Shown here in pieces: positions 1 through 6,158 of a stretch of DNA of 6,362 nucleotides; position 1 is the first letter of the stretch, and each line of letters opens with the position of its first letter. This stretch comes from JAGXLC01 sp041686375. GTDB lineage: Bacteria > Bacteroidota > Bacteroidia > Bacteroidales > UBA12077. A program made the position numbers and the translations under genes. The notes beneath the pieces are model-generated. The model made no database searches, was not told the DNA's origin, and worked only from the letters and a program-made list of their open reading frames with translations. The stretch spans positions 1 through 6,362 of the forward strand of contig JAWLEB010000079.1 in the NCBI GenBank assembly GCA_041686375.1, written 5' to 3'.

Positions 1-21
1 TCATTGAGAAATGTAATGACA

Positions 22-96
22 CGGGGTGTAGCGCAGTCCGGTTAGCGCACCTGCTTTGGGAGCAGGGGGTCGCAAGTTCGAATCTTGCCACCCCGA
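22..96 (+). tRNA. tRNA-Pro(TGG)
   Basis: The sequence folds into a complete cloverleaf. The 7-bp acceptor stem CGGGGTG/CACCCCG is perfect. The D stem is GCGC/GCGC, the anticodon stem CCTGC/GCAGG encloses the loop TTTGGGA with anticodon TGG at 57-59, the variable loop has five bases, and the T stem GCAAG/CTTGC encloses TTCGAAT. The discriminator base is A96. The 3' CCA is not encoded (CAAA follows), so it must be added after transcription. Anticodon UGG reads proline CCN codons. A second copy at the other end of the window differs at only two bases, which form one anticodon-stem pair. Confidence 0.97.
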
Positions 97-104
97 CAAA
101 AAGT

Positions 105-134
105 AACCTCTTCAAAAACAGGAAGCGGTTTTTT
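105..134 (+). terminator. intrinsic terminator after the first tRNA-Pro, probably bidirectional
   Basis: AACC-T-CTTC (105-113) pairs with GAAG-C-GGTT (122-130), giving eight pairs with one internal mismatch and an 8-base loop. It runs directly into a T tract ending at 134. It starts 9 bases after the tRNA. Read on the minus strand, the same hairpin is followed by ACTTTTTG, so it could also stop transcription arriving from the minus-strand receiver gene. Confidence 0.75.
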
Positions 135-177
135 ATCCATTCTCCGGCTAGCCCATCCCCTTATCTGGGGGAAACGG

Positions 178-495
178 TCATAGGAAAGGCGCATCCGTAA
201 CCTCTGAAATTTTGTTGCGCATAGCTATCATATCAATGGGTTTGGTAATACAATGATCAGCTCCAGCTGAAAAGACCTGTTTTTCCGTTTCGTCCGTTAT
301 TAAGGCTGTCTGTATGATAACAGGTATATTCGGGCAAAATTTTTTGATCTTTTTTGTTGCTTCTAACCCGTTAACATCCTTCAAATTAATCTCCATAAGA
401 ATAAGCCTTGTATCATTTTTATAGGGCATGGTAATTGATTCATATCCAGACCCAGTGGAAAGAATCTGATAATTCCGGGTTGCCTGAAACATCAT
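178..495 (-). CDS. single-domain response-regulator receiver-like protein, N-terminus probably lost by a frameshift
   Basis: The 105-residue product covers most of a CheY-like receiver domain, the fold that accepts phosphate from sensor histidine kinases. Visible motifs are LILMEINL...NGLEATKKIK (residues 31-51), the conserved Thr in IIQTA (T63) and the conserved Lys in ITKPID (K85). The phosphoacceptor position, normally Asp (LILMD), is Glu (E35), so ordinary phosphorylation is doubtful. No output domain follows. The ATG at 493-495 is poorly placed: the same frame stays open upstream to 561 and encodes SILLLEEV, which looks like receiver strand beta-1 with its acidic pocket, but offers no standard start. 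An ATG at 537-539 is out of frame, and one extra A just after it would give a start of MENSSSILLLEEV. I therefore suspect a one-base deletion or a sequencing error. The family assignment is secure; whether the gene is functional is not. Confidence 0.7.
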   Translation of the reverse strand: MMFQATRNYQILSTGSGYESITMPYKNDTRLILMEINLKDVNGLEATKKIKKFCPNIPVIIQTALITDETEKQVFSAGADHCITKPIDMIAMRNKISEVTDAPFL

Positions 496-504
496 ATGGA
501 TAAC

Positions 505-532
505 TTCTTCCAGCAGAAGGATGCTGGAAGAA
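505..532. repeat. perfect 11-bp inverted repeat (hairpin) in the 5' part of the receiver gene
   Basis: TTCTTCCAGCA (505-515) and TGCTGGAAGAA (522-532) are exact reverse complements around the 6-base spacer GAAGGA. On the minus strand this covers the codons for the probable beta-1 strand of the receiver domain (SILLLEE). Neither strand has a long T tract after the arm, so it is not a standard intrinsic terminator. Possible roles are mRNA structure, a protein-binding palindrome, or the trace of a small insertion; the sequence alone does not decide. Confidence 0.7.
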
Positions 533-541
533 TTTCCATGC

Positions 542-577
542 CGGTCACAAACCGGGGTTACTTATATGATGTGACCG
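542..577. repeat. inverted repeat CGGTCACA-N20-TGTGACCG upstream of the receiver gene
   Basis: Two perfect 8-base arms at 542-549 and 570-577 are separated by 20 bases. In minus-strand mRNA the hairpin would end two bases before the ATG at 537-539, so it could influence initiation there. As DNA it could be a two-half-site operator. No regulator is identified, and the symmetry is the only evidence. Confidence 0.4.
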
Positions 578-720
578 TTTTCAAAAAAGGTAATGGTTTC
601 TTTGTGCATTTGATAGGTTTTATTGTACTTCACCAAAGGAAAGGTCTTGGGTGGAGAACTTCTACTATGTATGATTGCAAAACACTTTCTTTCATTAATT
701 TTTTTGTGTAAAAAATTCAC
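562..720 (-). CDS. possible small hypothetical protein, 52 codons, doubtful
   Basis: A GTG at 718-720 opens a 52-codon frame ending with TAA at 562-564, which is 22 bases before the out-of-frame ATG at 537-539 and in the same frame as the receiver coding sequence. The product is basic in its first half, has a Ser-Pro-Pro stretch in the middle, and ends TFFENGHII. I recognise no domain, signal peptide or membrane segment. A TAATTTTG box at 750-757 (minus strand) matches the Bacteroidota -7 consensus, but no -33 TTTG lies at the right distance. It could be a small gene co-transcribed with the receiver, the remnant of a larger gene, or chance. Against it are the GTG start and the lack of a ribosome binding site. 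Confidence 0.2.
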   Translation of the reverse strand: MNFLHKKINERKCFAIIHSRSSPPKTFPLVKYNKTYQMHKETITFFENGHII

Positions 721-833
721 AATTTACACACTTCAGAAAGACATTCCATCAAAATTAACATGAATGCTCGTATTGATTGTTAGGGAAATTACAGGTTATG
801 TCATTTTGAAATTCTTTTACAAATTAATTACAT

Positions 834-849
834 CCTAAATTGAGCGATT
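834..849 (+). repeat. IS terminal inverted repeat, transposase-distal end
   Basis: CCTAAATTGAGCGATT is the exact reverse complement of 2554-2569. The match breaks at the next base (C here, T at the other end). This end is where the transposase would bind and cut. Confidence 0.9.
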
Positions 850-1055
850 CATAAATTCACTGTCCCATTAATTTTTACTTGGCTAAAAAAATGGAGTAAT
901 TTTTATGGGCAGGAGTCTTTTTTTACTTTTTCCTTGTGTTTTTCTGGTCGATTTTTCACTATTTTCCAGGTTTTAATATCATTTTTCCTCGCAGCAGGCA
1001 TACCTTTCCCATTAATACTTTGTATTACAAGTAATTGATATGTATTTTTTCTGTA

Positions 1056-2441
1056 TCATGCTAATTGTATCTTTGGTGGCGACTGGCATCTTTTCCATAA
1101 AAGCTCAATGTTTATCGTCTGGTAAATGCTTTTTGTGACATTCAATACAATATTCCTGGCCCTGGAGGTTATCTTGACAGCAAAATCAATAAGCTTCCTT
1201 CGGAATGTATTGGGGTAAACCGTAACCGGTATGACCTGTGCTGTAACATCCTGCTTGTAGGCCTCAAAAAGAAAATGAGTGAACACCAGCATAAAGTAAT
1301 ATGCCCTGTTCATTCCAAAGGATTTGAAAGGTAGTTGCTCTTTGGTGGCAAGCTCTTTGATGCTGCGGTGTATCAATTCGTCAGCCCCCCGCTGATGGGA
1401 TTTTCTAACGATGGTTTCAGCTTCAAACCACTCATTTCCGCCGGCTGTGCGAAGCTTCTGGTCTGCCTCTGGGCAGTTCCCAATATTGGTATAGATAATG
1501 CTGTCAGGCTTACCAAATCCCATTACATATTGCCCGGCTTCATCCCGGTGCAATCGGGTGAAAAAACAACGACGAAACTTTGACCAGGATTTTAGTTTGC
1601 TGGCATACTCCACGTATTGCCATACAGCCTTATCCTTTGATATTGTATTAAAAGCATCAGTGGGTAGATCCCGCACATATTCTGTCACATCACTATACAA
1701 TTTGCCGGTTGTAATATAATGAATACCAAGCTCATGCTCAAACACCTCGAAGGCTTTCTGGTCGAAAAAACCGCTATCACTGCAAAGCACGATCGGGACA
1801 TCCGAGGCATATCTCTTGCGTATGAGCTTAACAACTGCAGCAATCCTGTCAACATAATCGGTCCCATGATTTGAATGAGCACTGCCTTTTCTGAAGAGTA
1901 CGTCTATAAGGAAAGGCCCCCAGCTTACATGAAGGGGTTGAAAACCTTTTTTGCGCTTATAGGTAATTTCATTGCCTTCACGCTTACTGGCACTGTTATT
2001 ATCCAATACCATCGTATCTGCTCCCAATACAATAACCTTTGGTTGGGTAATGGATAGCCTCCAAAAAAACAACTCGTGGAGTATTTTATTGAATATGAGG
2101 CTCGTAATGCAGGTAAGTTTGGCAAAGTATCGCTTGATCTGGTGGGAAGAGGCCAACTGATCCTTTCTGCATTCCAAAACAGCAGCATACCCATCATCCT
2201 CTTTGATTCTGTCAAAACCACTAATGGCCATATGAGTGCCATCCATAAAAAACGCAAGGACCTGTTTAACAAAAGGTTGCAGCTGCAGGCCCTTAGTGCC
2301 TGTTAAAATCCTGGAAAACATAATGCCTGATACAAGGCTGAAAAAGCCGGTTTTTTCGACGTAACGCAGAAATAAAGAGAGGCCCCCACGGGCAGAAATT
2401 TTATCGTTTGTTATGCCAATTTTTGTTATATTAGTACCCAT
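1056..2441 (-). CDS. IS1380-family DDE transposase
   Basis: This 461-residue protein catalyses cut and strand transfer of the surrounding IS. Numbering from the ATG at 2439-2441, the candidate catalytic acids are D142 in VLGADTMVLDNN, D222 in VLCSDSGFF, and E355 in the segment ADELIHRSIKELA, which is followed by the LPF..F..N.AYYFM pattern usual after the Glu in this family. The N-terminus (ITKIGITNDKISARGGL) matches the usual start region of IS1380 transposases. The frame extends upstream to a TTG at 2528, but a promoter candidate lies within that extension and the residues there look unrelated to the family, so I use the ATG at 2441. Length is normal and no frameshift is seen, so the enzyme is probably active. 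After the TGA the frame remains open for 50 more codons. Confidence 0.93.
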   Translation of the reverse strand: MGTNITKIGITNDKISARGGLSLFLRYVEKTGFFSLVSGIMFSRILTGTKGLQLQPFVKQVLAFFMDGTHMAISGFDRIKEDDGYAAVLECRKDQLASSHQIKRYFAKLTCITSLIFNKILHELFFWRLSITQPKVIVLGADTMVLDNNSASKREGNEITYKRKKGFQPLHVSWGPFLIDVLFRKGSAHSNHGTDYVDRIAAVVKLIRKRYASDVPIVLCSDSGFFDQKAFEVFEHELGIHYITTGKLYSDVTEYVRDLPTDAFNTISKDKAVWQYVEYASKLKSWSKFRRCFFTRLHRDEAGQYVMGFGKPDSIIYTNIGNCPEADQKLRTAGGNEWFEAETIVRKSHQRGADELIHRSIKELATKEQLPFKSFGMNRAYYFMLVFTHFLFEAYKQDVTAQVIPVTVYPNTFRRKLIDFAVKITSRARNIVLNVTKSIYQTINIELLWKRCQSPPKIQLA

Positions 2442-2497
2442 AAAAGATAGTTTTGTGCACCTGAATGGTGAAGTGTTGTTTTTTGTTTTTGTTACCA

Positions 2498-2529
2498 CTA
2501 AATTACACATTTCCAGGAAGGTAAACAAG
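2498..2529 (-). promoter_or_regulatory. candidate Bacteroidota-type promoter for the IS transposase
   Basis: On the minus strand CTTG (2529-2526) is followed, after exactly 20 bases, by TAATTTAG (2505-2498). This is one base away from the TAnnTTTG -7 box of the Bacteroidota primary sigma factor. It would start transcription near 2491, about 50 bases before the transposase ATG and just inside the IS end. No experimental support is visible, and such matches also arise by chance in AT-rich DNA. Confidence 0.4.
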
Positions 2530-2553
2530 CTATCTTTTATTTTTTATTAATAA

Positions 2554-2569
2554 AATCGCTCAATTTAGG
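2554..2569 (-). repeat. IS terminal inverted repeat, promoter-proximal end
   Basis: AATCGCTCAATTTAGG on the + strand is the exact complement of the repeat at 834-849. It is followed by two bases (TA) and then the stop codon of the neighbouring minus-strand gene. Confidence 0.9.
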
Positions 2570-2571
2570 TA

Positions 2572-3699
2572 TTAATAAGAAAAGAAAAACTTGGAAGGCT
2601 CAGGATCTGGTGGATCATTATAAGATCCCAGTATTGGGTCTTCCTTGTTAACAAGGGGGTCATACCAATCTGCCTTTTCTGTGGCCCATTTCAACCAATT
2701 ATCCATCTCACTGGATTCTTTCTCCAGATTTACACTGCCACTCTTAACGGCATTGAGATAATCTCTGAGAATTTTTGACTGTTTCCAACGTTCAGCGGTA
2801 TTAAGAAGCTCCTTGAACTTTTCCATCTCTTTTTCCCTTCTTTCCCTTTTCTCTCTGGCAATTCTTTCTTTTTCCTCCCGTATTCTCTGTTGTTCTTGGT
2901 GATATAGTCTCTCTTGTTTTCTCTGCTGTGCCTCCAACTCCAAAGAGGCCATTATTTGTGGAAGCCTACCTTCTATTGGGGATTTGCCATCCTTCCATTC
3001 CTTTGACGAAATGATTTTCCTCCTGAAAGCGAGTACTCCACTTGGAGCATATTTTCTATACCGATCATCTTCAGAGGGGATGATCTTATGTTTCTCCTGA
3101 ATGCCAATTTTAAACTCCTCTTCCCCTATAATCAATAAGGTCTGATTATAATGAATCTTAATTTCGTGTTTTCTTGCTCTGGCCAGTTTTATAAAGGTAT
3201 CCATGATTCTCAGAGCTCTTCCCACATTTTGAGGAGTAACAGAAATGCTTAATTCACCATATTTTGTGGAGACCATACCAGGATATCGCCTACTAGAGGG
3301 TTTATCTTTCAATAAAGACTTCCTGGCAGCCTGGATCAATTGGTCTGGGTTTGTTAATCTATCAGGCACTTTAGTCGGCACATCAGGATTGTTTTCAATT
3401 TCTCTCTTCAGCCTTACAAAAGAAGATTCTTCAGCACTCACATAGTTACCCCTTTTGTCACGATAACAGAGTATTGTTTCTGTCTCTCCTTCATAGAGTT
3501 TGGGCAATGGCTCCTTTTTAACAGAATAGCCATGCTTTTTCTTCTGCCAGTAACCAGCAGGAGGCAAAGGAATGTTCATCTTTTTACATCTCTTGCGCAG
3601 GCTATTGTCAGATAATTTGTACTTCTTGGCAAGGCTTAGCAGGGATTCTGACCATACAAGGTCATATAATTCTTTTCTGCTTACTCTTATTTTTTCCAT
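2572..3699 (-). CDS. conserved uncharacterised protein: N-terminal HTH-like segment, coiled coil, C-terminal WLxWA...DPL block
   Basis: The function of this 375-residue protein is not known to me. Residues 8-51 (RKELYDLVWSESLLSLAKKY, then LSDNSLRKRCKK, then IPLPPAGYW) look like a small helix-turn-helix followed by a conserved PPxGYW turn. Residues 145-250 form a mixed globular region with YAPSGVLAF and a WKDGKSPIEGRL stretch. Residues 252-318 are a highly charged Arg/Glu/Lys coiled coil. Residues 332-350 (MDNWLKWATEKADWYDPLV) match the terminal block I recall from many hypothetical proteins of this architecture in diverse bacteria. No signal peptide or membrane helix is visible, so it is probably cytoplasmic. 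DNA binding is inferred only from the HTH-like segment. The gene has its own divergent upstream region and stands alone. The IS ends 2 bp beyond its stop codon, and because the conserved C-terminal block is present the protein appears complete. The start is the only ATG before the conserved N-terminal motif. Confidence 0.88.
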   Translation of the reverse strand: MEKIRVSRKELYDLVWSESLLSLAKKYKLSDNSLRKRCKKMNIPLPPAGYWQKKKHGYSVKKEPLPKLYEGETETILCYRDKRGNYVSAEESSFVRLKREIENNPDVPTKVPDRLTNPDQLIQAARKSLLKDKPSSRRYPGMVSTKYGELSISVTPQNVGRALRIMDTFIKLARARKHEIKIHYNQTLLIIGEEEFKIGIQEKHKIIPSEDDRYRKYAPSGVLAFRRKIISSKEWKDGKSPIEGRLPQIMASLELEAQQRKQERLYHQEQQRIREEKERIAREKRERREKEMEKFKELLNTAERWKQSKILRDYLNAVKSGSVNLEKESSEMDNWLKWATEKADWYDPLVNKEDPILGSYNDPPDPEPSKFFFSY

Positions 3700-3897
3700 G
3701 ATAGGACTCTTTTAATTAAGGTAATTAATCATAAAAACTTTATAATAATATGAGGTAAGTTCTTTGAAGAAATATTTTTTGTTATCTTTATATAACTAAT
3801 GTATAAACAATTGGCTCTTATTATCCAACATGCTTCCCAAGGTTATTGGGTATTTAGTAAGATATTAACAACATACTGAAAAATTAATTTACAAAAT

Positions 3898-4386
3898 ATG
3901 GCTCCAACAATTATAATATTAAGTTTATTCTTTATTACAGTTTTCATTGTCATTTCTATTCAAAAATCTTTAAAAAAAGATAATTACAATAATCTAATCA
4001 AAAAGAACGATTTTAAAGGTTTCCTAAAGTTAACGAAACTTTATCTGCGTGAAAAGAAATGGGATAAAGCTATTGATACAATAAATAGATGGCTTAAACA
4101 AGACCCATACCATTTGAGAGGCTTATCTACCAAAGCTTTTGTTTATTATTTCATGGGTAATTTCAACGAAGCTTCTGAAATTATTGAGAAAGGCTTGAAG
4201 ATTGATCCTAATTATTCAGAATTTTTATATTTAGCGAGTGAGTTGGAGCGTGAAAAGGGTAATAAGGAATCAGGAAAGGAATTGAAGGAGAAAGCTTACG
4301 AAAAGAATAAAAATTTGAAAATTATTGATACATGGTACGCGGGTTATGGTAGTAAGATTGATAGATATGTCTCACTATACAAGTAA
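3898..4386 (+). CDS. membrane-anchored TPR protein
   Basis: This is a 162-residue protein with a single N-terminal hydrophobic helix (about residues 4-21), followed at once by Lys-rich residues. It therefore probably sits in the inner membrane with the remainder cytoplasmic. About three tetratricopeptide repeats follow, at roughly residues 39-71, 73-105 and 106-138. The clearest is the second, with FVYYFMGNFNEASEIIEKGL followed by KIDPN. TPR arrays are protein-docking scaffolds, and no partner or enzymatic domain is visible. A 21-residue tail (LKIIDTWYAGYGSKIDRYVSL) follows. The gene is visibly AT-rich (the 60 bases at 4021-4080 contain 19 G/C) compared with the next gene (30 G/C in 5401-5460). 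It is separated by 145 bases from that gene, so co-transcription is not assured. No Shine-Dalgarno site precedes the ATG, which is common in Bacteroidota. Confidence 0.85.
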   Translation: MAPTIIILSLFFITVFIVISIQKSLKKDNYNNLIKKNDFKGFLKLTKLYLREKKWDKAIDTINRWLKQDPYHLRGLSTKAFVYYFMGNFNEASEIIEKGLKIDPNYSEFLYLASELEREKGNKESGKELKEKAYEKNKNLKIIDTWYAGYGSKIDRYVSLYK

Positions 4387-4531
4387 TGAATGTAATATAT
4401 ACTTCAAAACGCGATAATATGAAGAGCTTTGTTAGAGCAATCCTTTTGTTAAGATCGACTAACTCTTTATTTATAATTATTCATGTCTCTGCAATTGGTT
4501 GTGATGTTTGAAATAAAGCTGTCCACAGAGC

Positions 4532-6061
4532 ATGGGGATTTTAAAATCATATCTCATGAAGATATCATCAAAAAGTAAAAAATATTTCATTAAATGTGGA
4601 CTGTTAAAGTTCGTCGGGTTCGCATTTTTCATGTTGTTATTGCCAGATGGCCTAACCTATGGACAAACAGTAGCTCGTGAAGAATGTACCATAGGAGTGG
4701 CCTCAGGAAGTGCCACTGCTGACGGGCGACCATTGCTTTGGAAGACAAGGGATTATAGCTCAGCCCCCGATAATAAAGTCCGTTACAATACCTCTCATAA
4801 ATATAAATTTCTTAGTGTAACCAATGCTGACAGTGATCTTGCGTGGATGGGGACGAATGAACAGGGTTTTGCTATTGTGAACTCATTATCCAGAGATTTA
4901 AACTCGGGTTTATCCGGACCAGGTAATGGAACACTTATGAGGGACGCGCTTGGAGCGTGTAAGTCTGTCGTTGATTTCCAGGATTATCTGGACTCTACTA
5001 ATGTTAGCGGTCGCAGAACGCAAGCCAACTTTGGGGTTATTGATTCAAGTGGAGCTGCAGCCATTTTTGAAACAGGAGGAAATTTTTATTATAAATTTGA
5101 TGCAAAAACAGCTGAGCATGGATATGTCATAAGGACGAATTTCTCGGAGAGTGGGGGTGGTTCTGGGGGGATAGAGAGATATAAGAGGTCGGTTGTCCTT
5201 ATTGATGATTTTCATCGGGGTGATACCCTTCATTATAAAAGCCTTCTCAGGCATCAGATGCGTGATTTTTCCGATGAGAATAGCCATGCTGTATCTGTAC
5301 CTTATCCGGATAGTTGGCCAGGGGGGGCACCTTACGGATATATTAACTGCGAAAAGAGCATTTGTCGATCCTCTAGTGTATCAGCTGCAGTTATACATGG
5401 TATTTTGCCAGGGGAACATCCCGGTTTGACAACCATGTGGGTTATGCTTGGACAACCTGCCACAACCATCTCGCTTCCTTATTGGCCTGTTGGCGAAACC
5501 CCTGTGGAAGCAGGAGGGTACGCAACATCTCAATTGTGCGATGAAGCAAGATCTATTAAGAGGTTGGTTTTTGATTATTCAGGTAGCAATCATTTTATAG
5601 ACTCCTATAAACTTCGCGACAGCGATGGTAATGGATTATGGTCGTGTCTGTTTCCCCTGGAAGATTCTGTGTTTTCCAGGACAAAGCGGTATATGGATAG
5701 TCTTCGCTTGCTTTCCTCTTTGCCCGTGCATTCAATTTTGGATACAGAAGGAGTAAATGCTGCTGAAGCGCTTTCTCACTTACAGGAGTGCAGGAGATCC
5801 ATTGCTGTGGATGTGAATGCTGTTGACTCCAAAGAGTTAATAAGCTTTTATCCCAATCCCGCAGACAACAAAATTTATATTGATGGCTGTGAGGAGAGCG
5901 ATATAGAGGTTCAAATATATGATATGAATGGACGGCTTCTTTTGCACAAGATACTTGGAGAAAGGAGAGAGGTTGCTGTAGAATTTCTGGCCAGTGGGAT
6001 GTATATTATTCAGATAACAGCTAACCAGAAAATCCATCAGCTGAAACTGATGAAAGAGTAA
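4532..6061 (+). CDS. exported C45-type Ntn-hydrolase (acyltransferase/amide hydrolase-like) with type IX secretion sorting domain
   Basis: The 509-residue protein begins with a basic region and a hydrophobic signal segment (about 26-43, ending near LTYGQ). Cys52 in EECTIG is the likely N-terminal nucleophile after self-cleavage at E51/C52. It is followed by the family pattern ADGRPLLWKTRDYS (63-76), MGTNEQGFAIVNS (106-118), ANFGVIDSSGAAAIFETG (165-182) and VIRTNFS (199-205). This resembles the peptidase C45 group, whose known members cleave or transfer acyl groups at amide bonds; the substrate cannot be told from sequence. A DSDGNG loop at 363-368 might bind calcium. Residues 438-509 (FYPNPADNKIYI...IYDMNGRLL...SGMYIIQI...KLMKE) are a type A Por/T9SS sorting domain, so the enzyme is exported by Sec and then delivered across the outer membrane. 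The ATG at 4556 (MKISSKSK) is an equally plausible start. The gene is complete and appears to be transcribed on its own. Confidence 0.88.
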   Translation: MGILKSYLMKISSKSKKYFIKCGLLKFVGFAFFMLLLPDGLTYGQTVAREECTIGVASGSATADGRPLLWKTRDYSSAPDNKVRYNTSHKYKFLSVTNADSDLAWMGTNEQGFAIVNSLSRDLNSGLSGPGNGTLMRDALGACKSVVDFQDYLDSTNVSGRRTQANFGVIDSSGAAAIFETGGNFYYKFDAKTAEHGYVIRTNFSESGGGSGGIERYKRSVVLIDDFHRGDTLHYKSLLRHQMRDFSDENSHAVSVPYPDSWPGGAPYGYINCEKSICRSSSVSAAVIHGILPGEHPGLTTMWVMLGQPATTISLPYWPVGETPVEAGGYATSQLCDEARSIKRLVFDYSGSNHFIDSYKLRDSDGNGLWSCLFPLEDSVFSRTKRYMDSLRLLSSLPVHSILDTEGVNAAEALSHLQECRRSIAVDVNAVDSKELISFYPNPADNKIYIDGCEESDIEVQIYDMNGRLLLHKILGERREVAVEFLASGMYIIQITANQKIHQLKLMKE

Positions 6062-6089
6062 TACTTTATATCCTAGTTATGTTGATCGG

Positions 6090-6116
6090 ATAACCCTTTC
6101 TCTGGTGATTTTTTTT
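6090..6116 (+). terminator. weak candidate terminator after the Ntn-hydrolase gene
   Basis: ATAACC (6090-6095) can pair with GGTGAT (6104-6109) with one mismatch around an 8-base loop. An uninterrupted run of eight T (6109-6116) follows. The stem is short and AT-containing, so termination here would rest mostly on the T run. It lies 28 bases after the stop codon. Confidence 0.35.
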
Positions 6117-6158
6117 ATTGAGTGGATGTTTTCAGCCATCCAATTTTTTTTCAAAACA

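Larger units (their letters stand above)
834..2569 (-). mobile_element. IS1380-family insertion sequence, complete, 1736 bp
   Basis: The element is bounded by 16-bp perfect terminal inverted repeats starting CCTAAATTGAGCG and encloses one intact DDE transposase on the minus strand. Its length and CC-terminal ends fit the IS1380 family. The promoter-proximal end is at 2569. Between the transposase stop (1056) and the distal end (834) there are about 220 bases with no separate gene; they are T-rich on the + strand, and the transposase frame stays open after its stop down to 903. The family normally makes 4-5 bp target duplications, but the flanks here (TACAT on the left, TATTA on the right) do not match. 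The right end lies 2 bp outside the stop codon of the neighbouring gene, which is left intact. Confidence 0.9.

Noticed and set aside
153..171. CCCC-TTATCT-GGGG hairpin as a terminator of the receiver gene
   Set aside because: The stem is only four pairs and no T tract follows on either strand; the hairpin at 105-134 is a better terminator.
496..711. Plus-strand 71-codon ORF
   Set aside because: It lies antisense to the receiver upstream region and the two inverted repeats, shows no domain, and ends in an AT-rich low-complexity tail.
864..909. CCCAT...ATGGG imperfect palindrome near the IS left end as a transposase terminator
   Set aside because: Pairing breaks down after the outer bases and the loop is long; AT-richness explains the rest.
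1335..2306. Several plus- and minus-strand ORFs of 60-115 codons inside the IS
   Set aside because: All overlap the clear DDE transposase in other frames and have no family features; they are shadows of it.
824..2575. TTAA at 824-827 and 2572-2575 as a target-site duplication of the IS
   Set aside because: The two TTAA sites lie at different distances (6 and 2 bases) from the perfect inverted repeats, and TTAA is frequent in this AT-rich DNA.
3789..3835. TTG-N22-TACATTAG (minus strand) as promoter of the 375-aa gene
   Set aside because: The spacer is longer than usual and the -7 box has a mismatch; other matches of this quality are expected in the region.
4950..6037. ORFs of 60-80 codons overlapping the Ntn-hydrolase gene
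   Set aside because: They are alternative-frame readings of a gene with convincing motifs along its full length.
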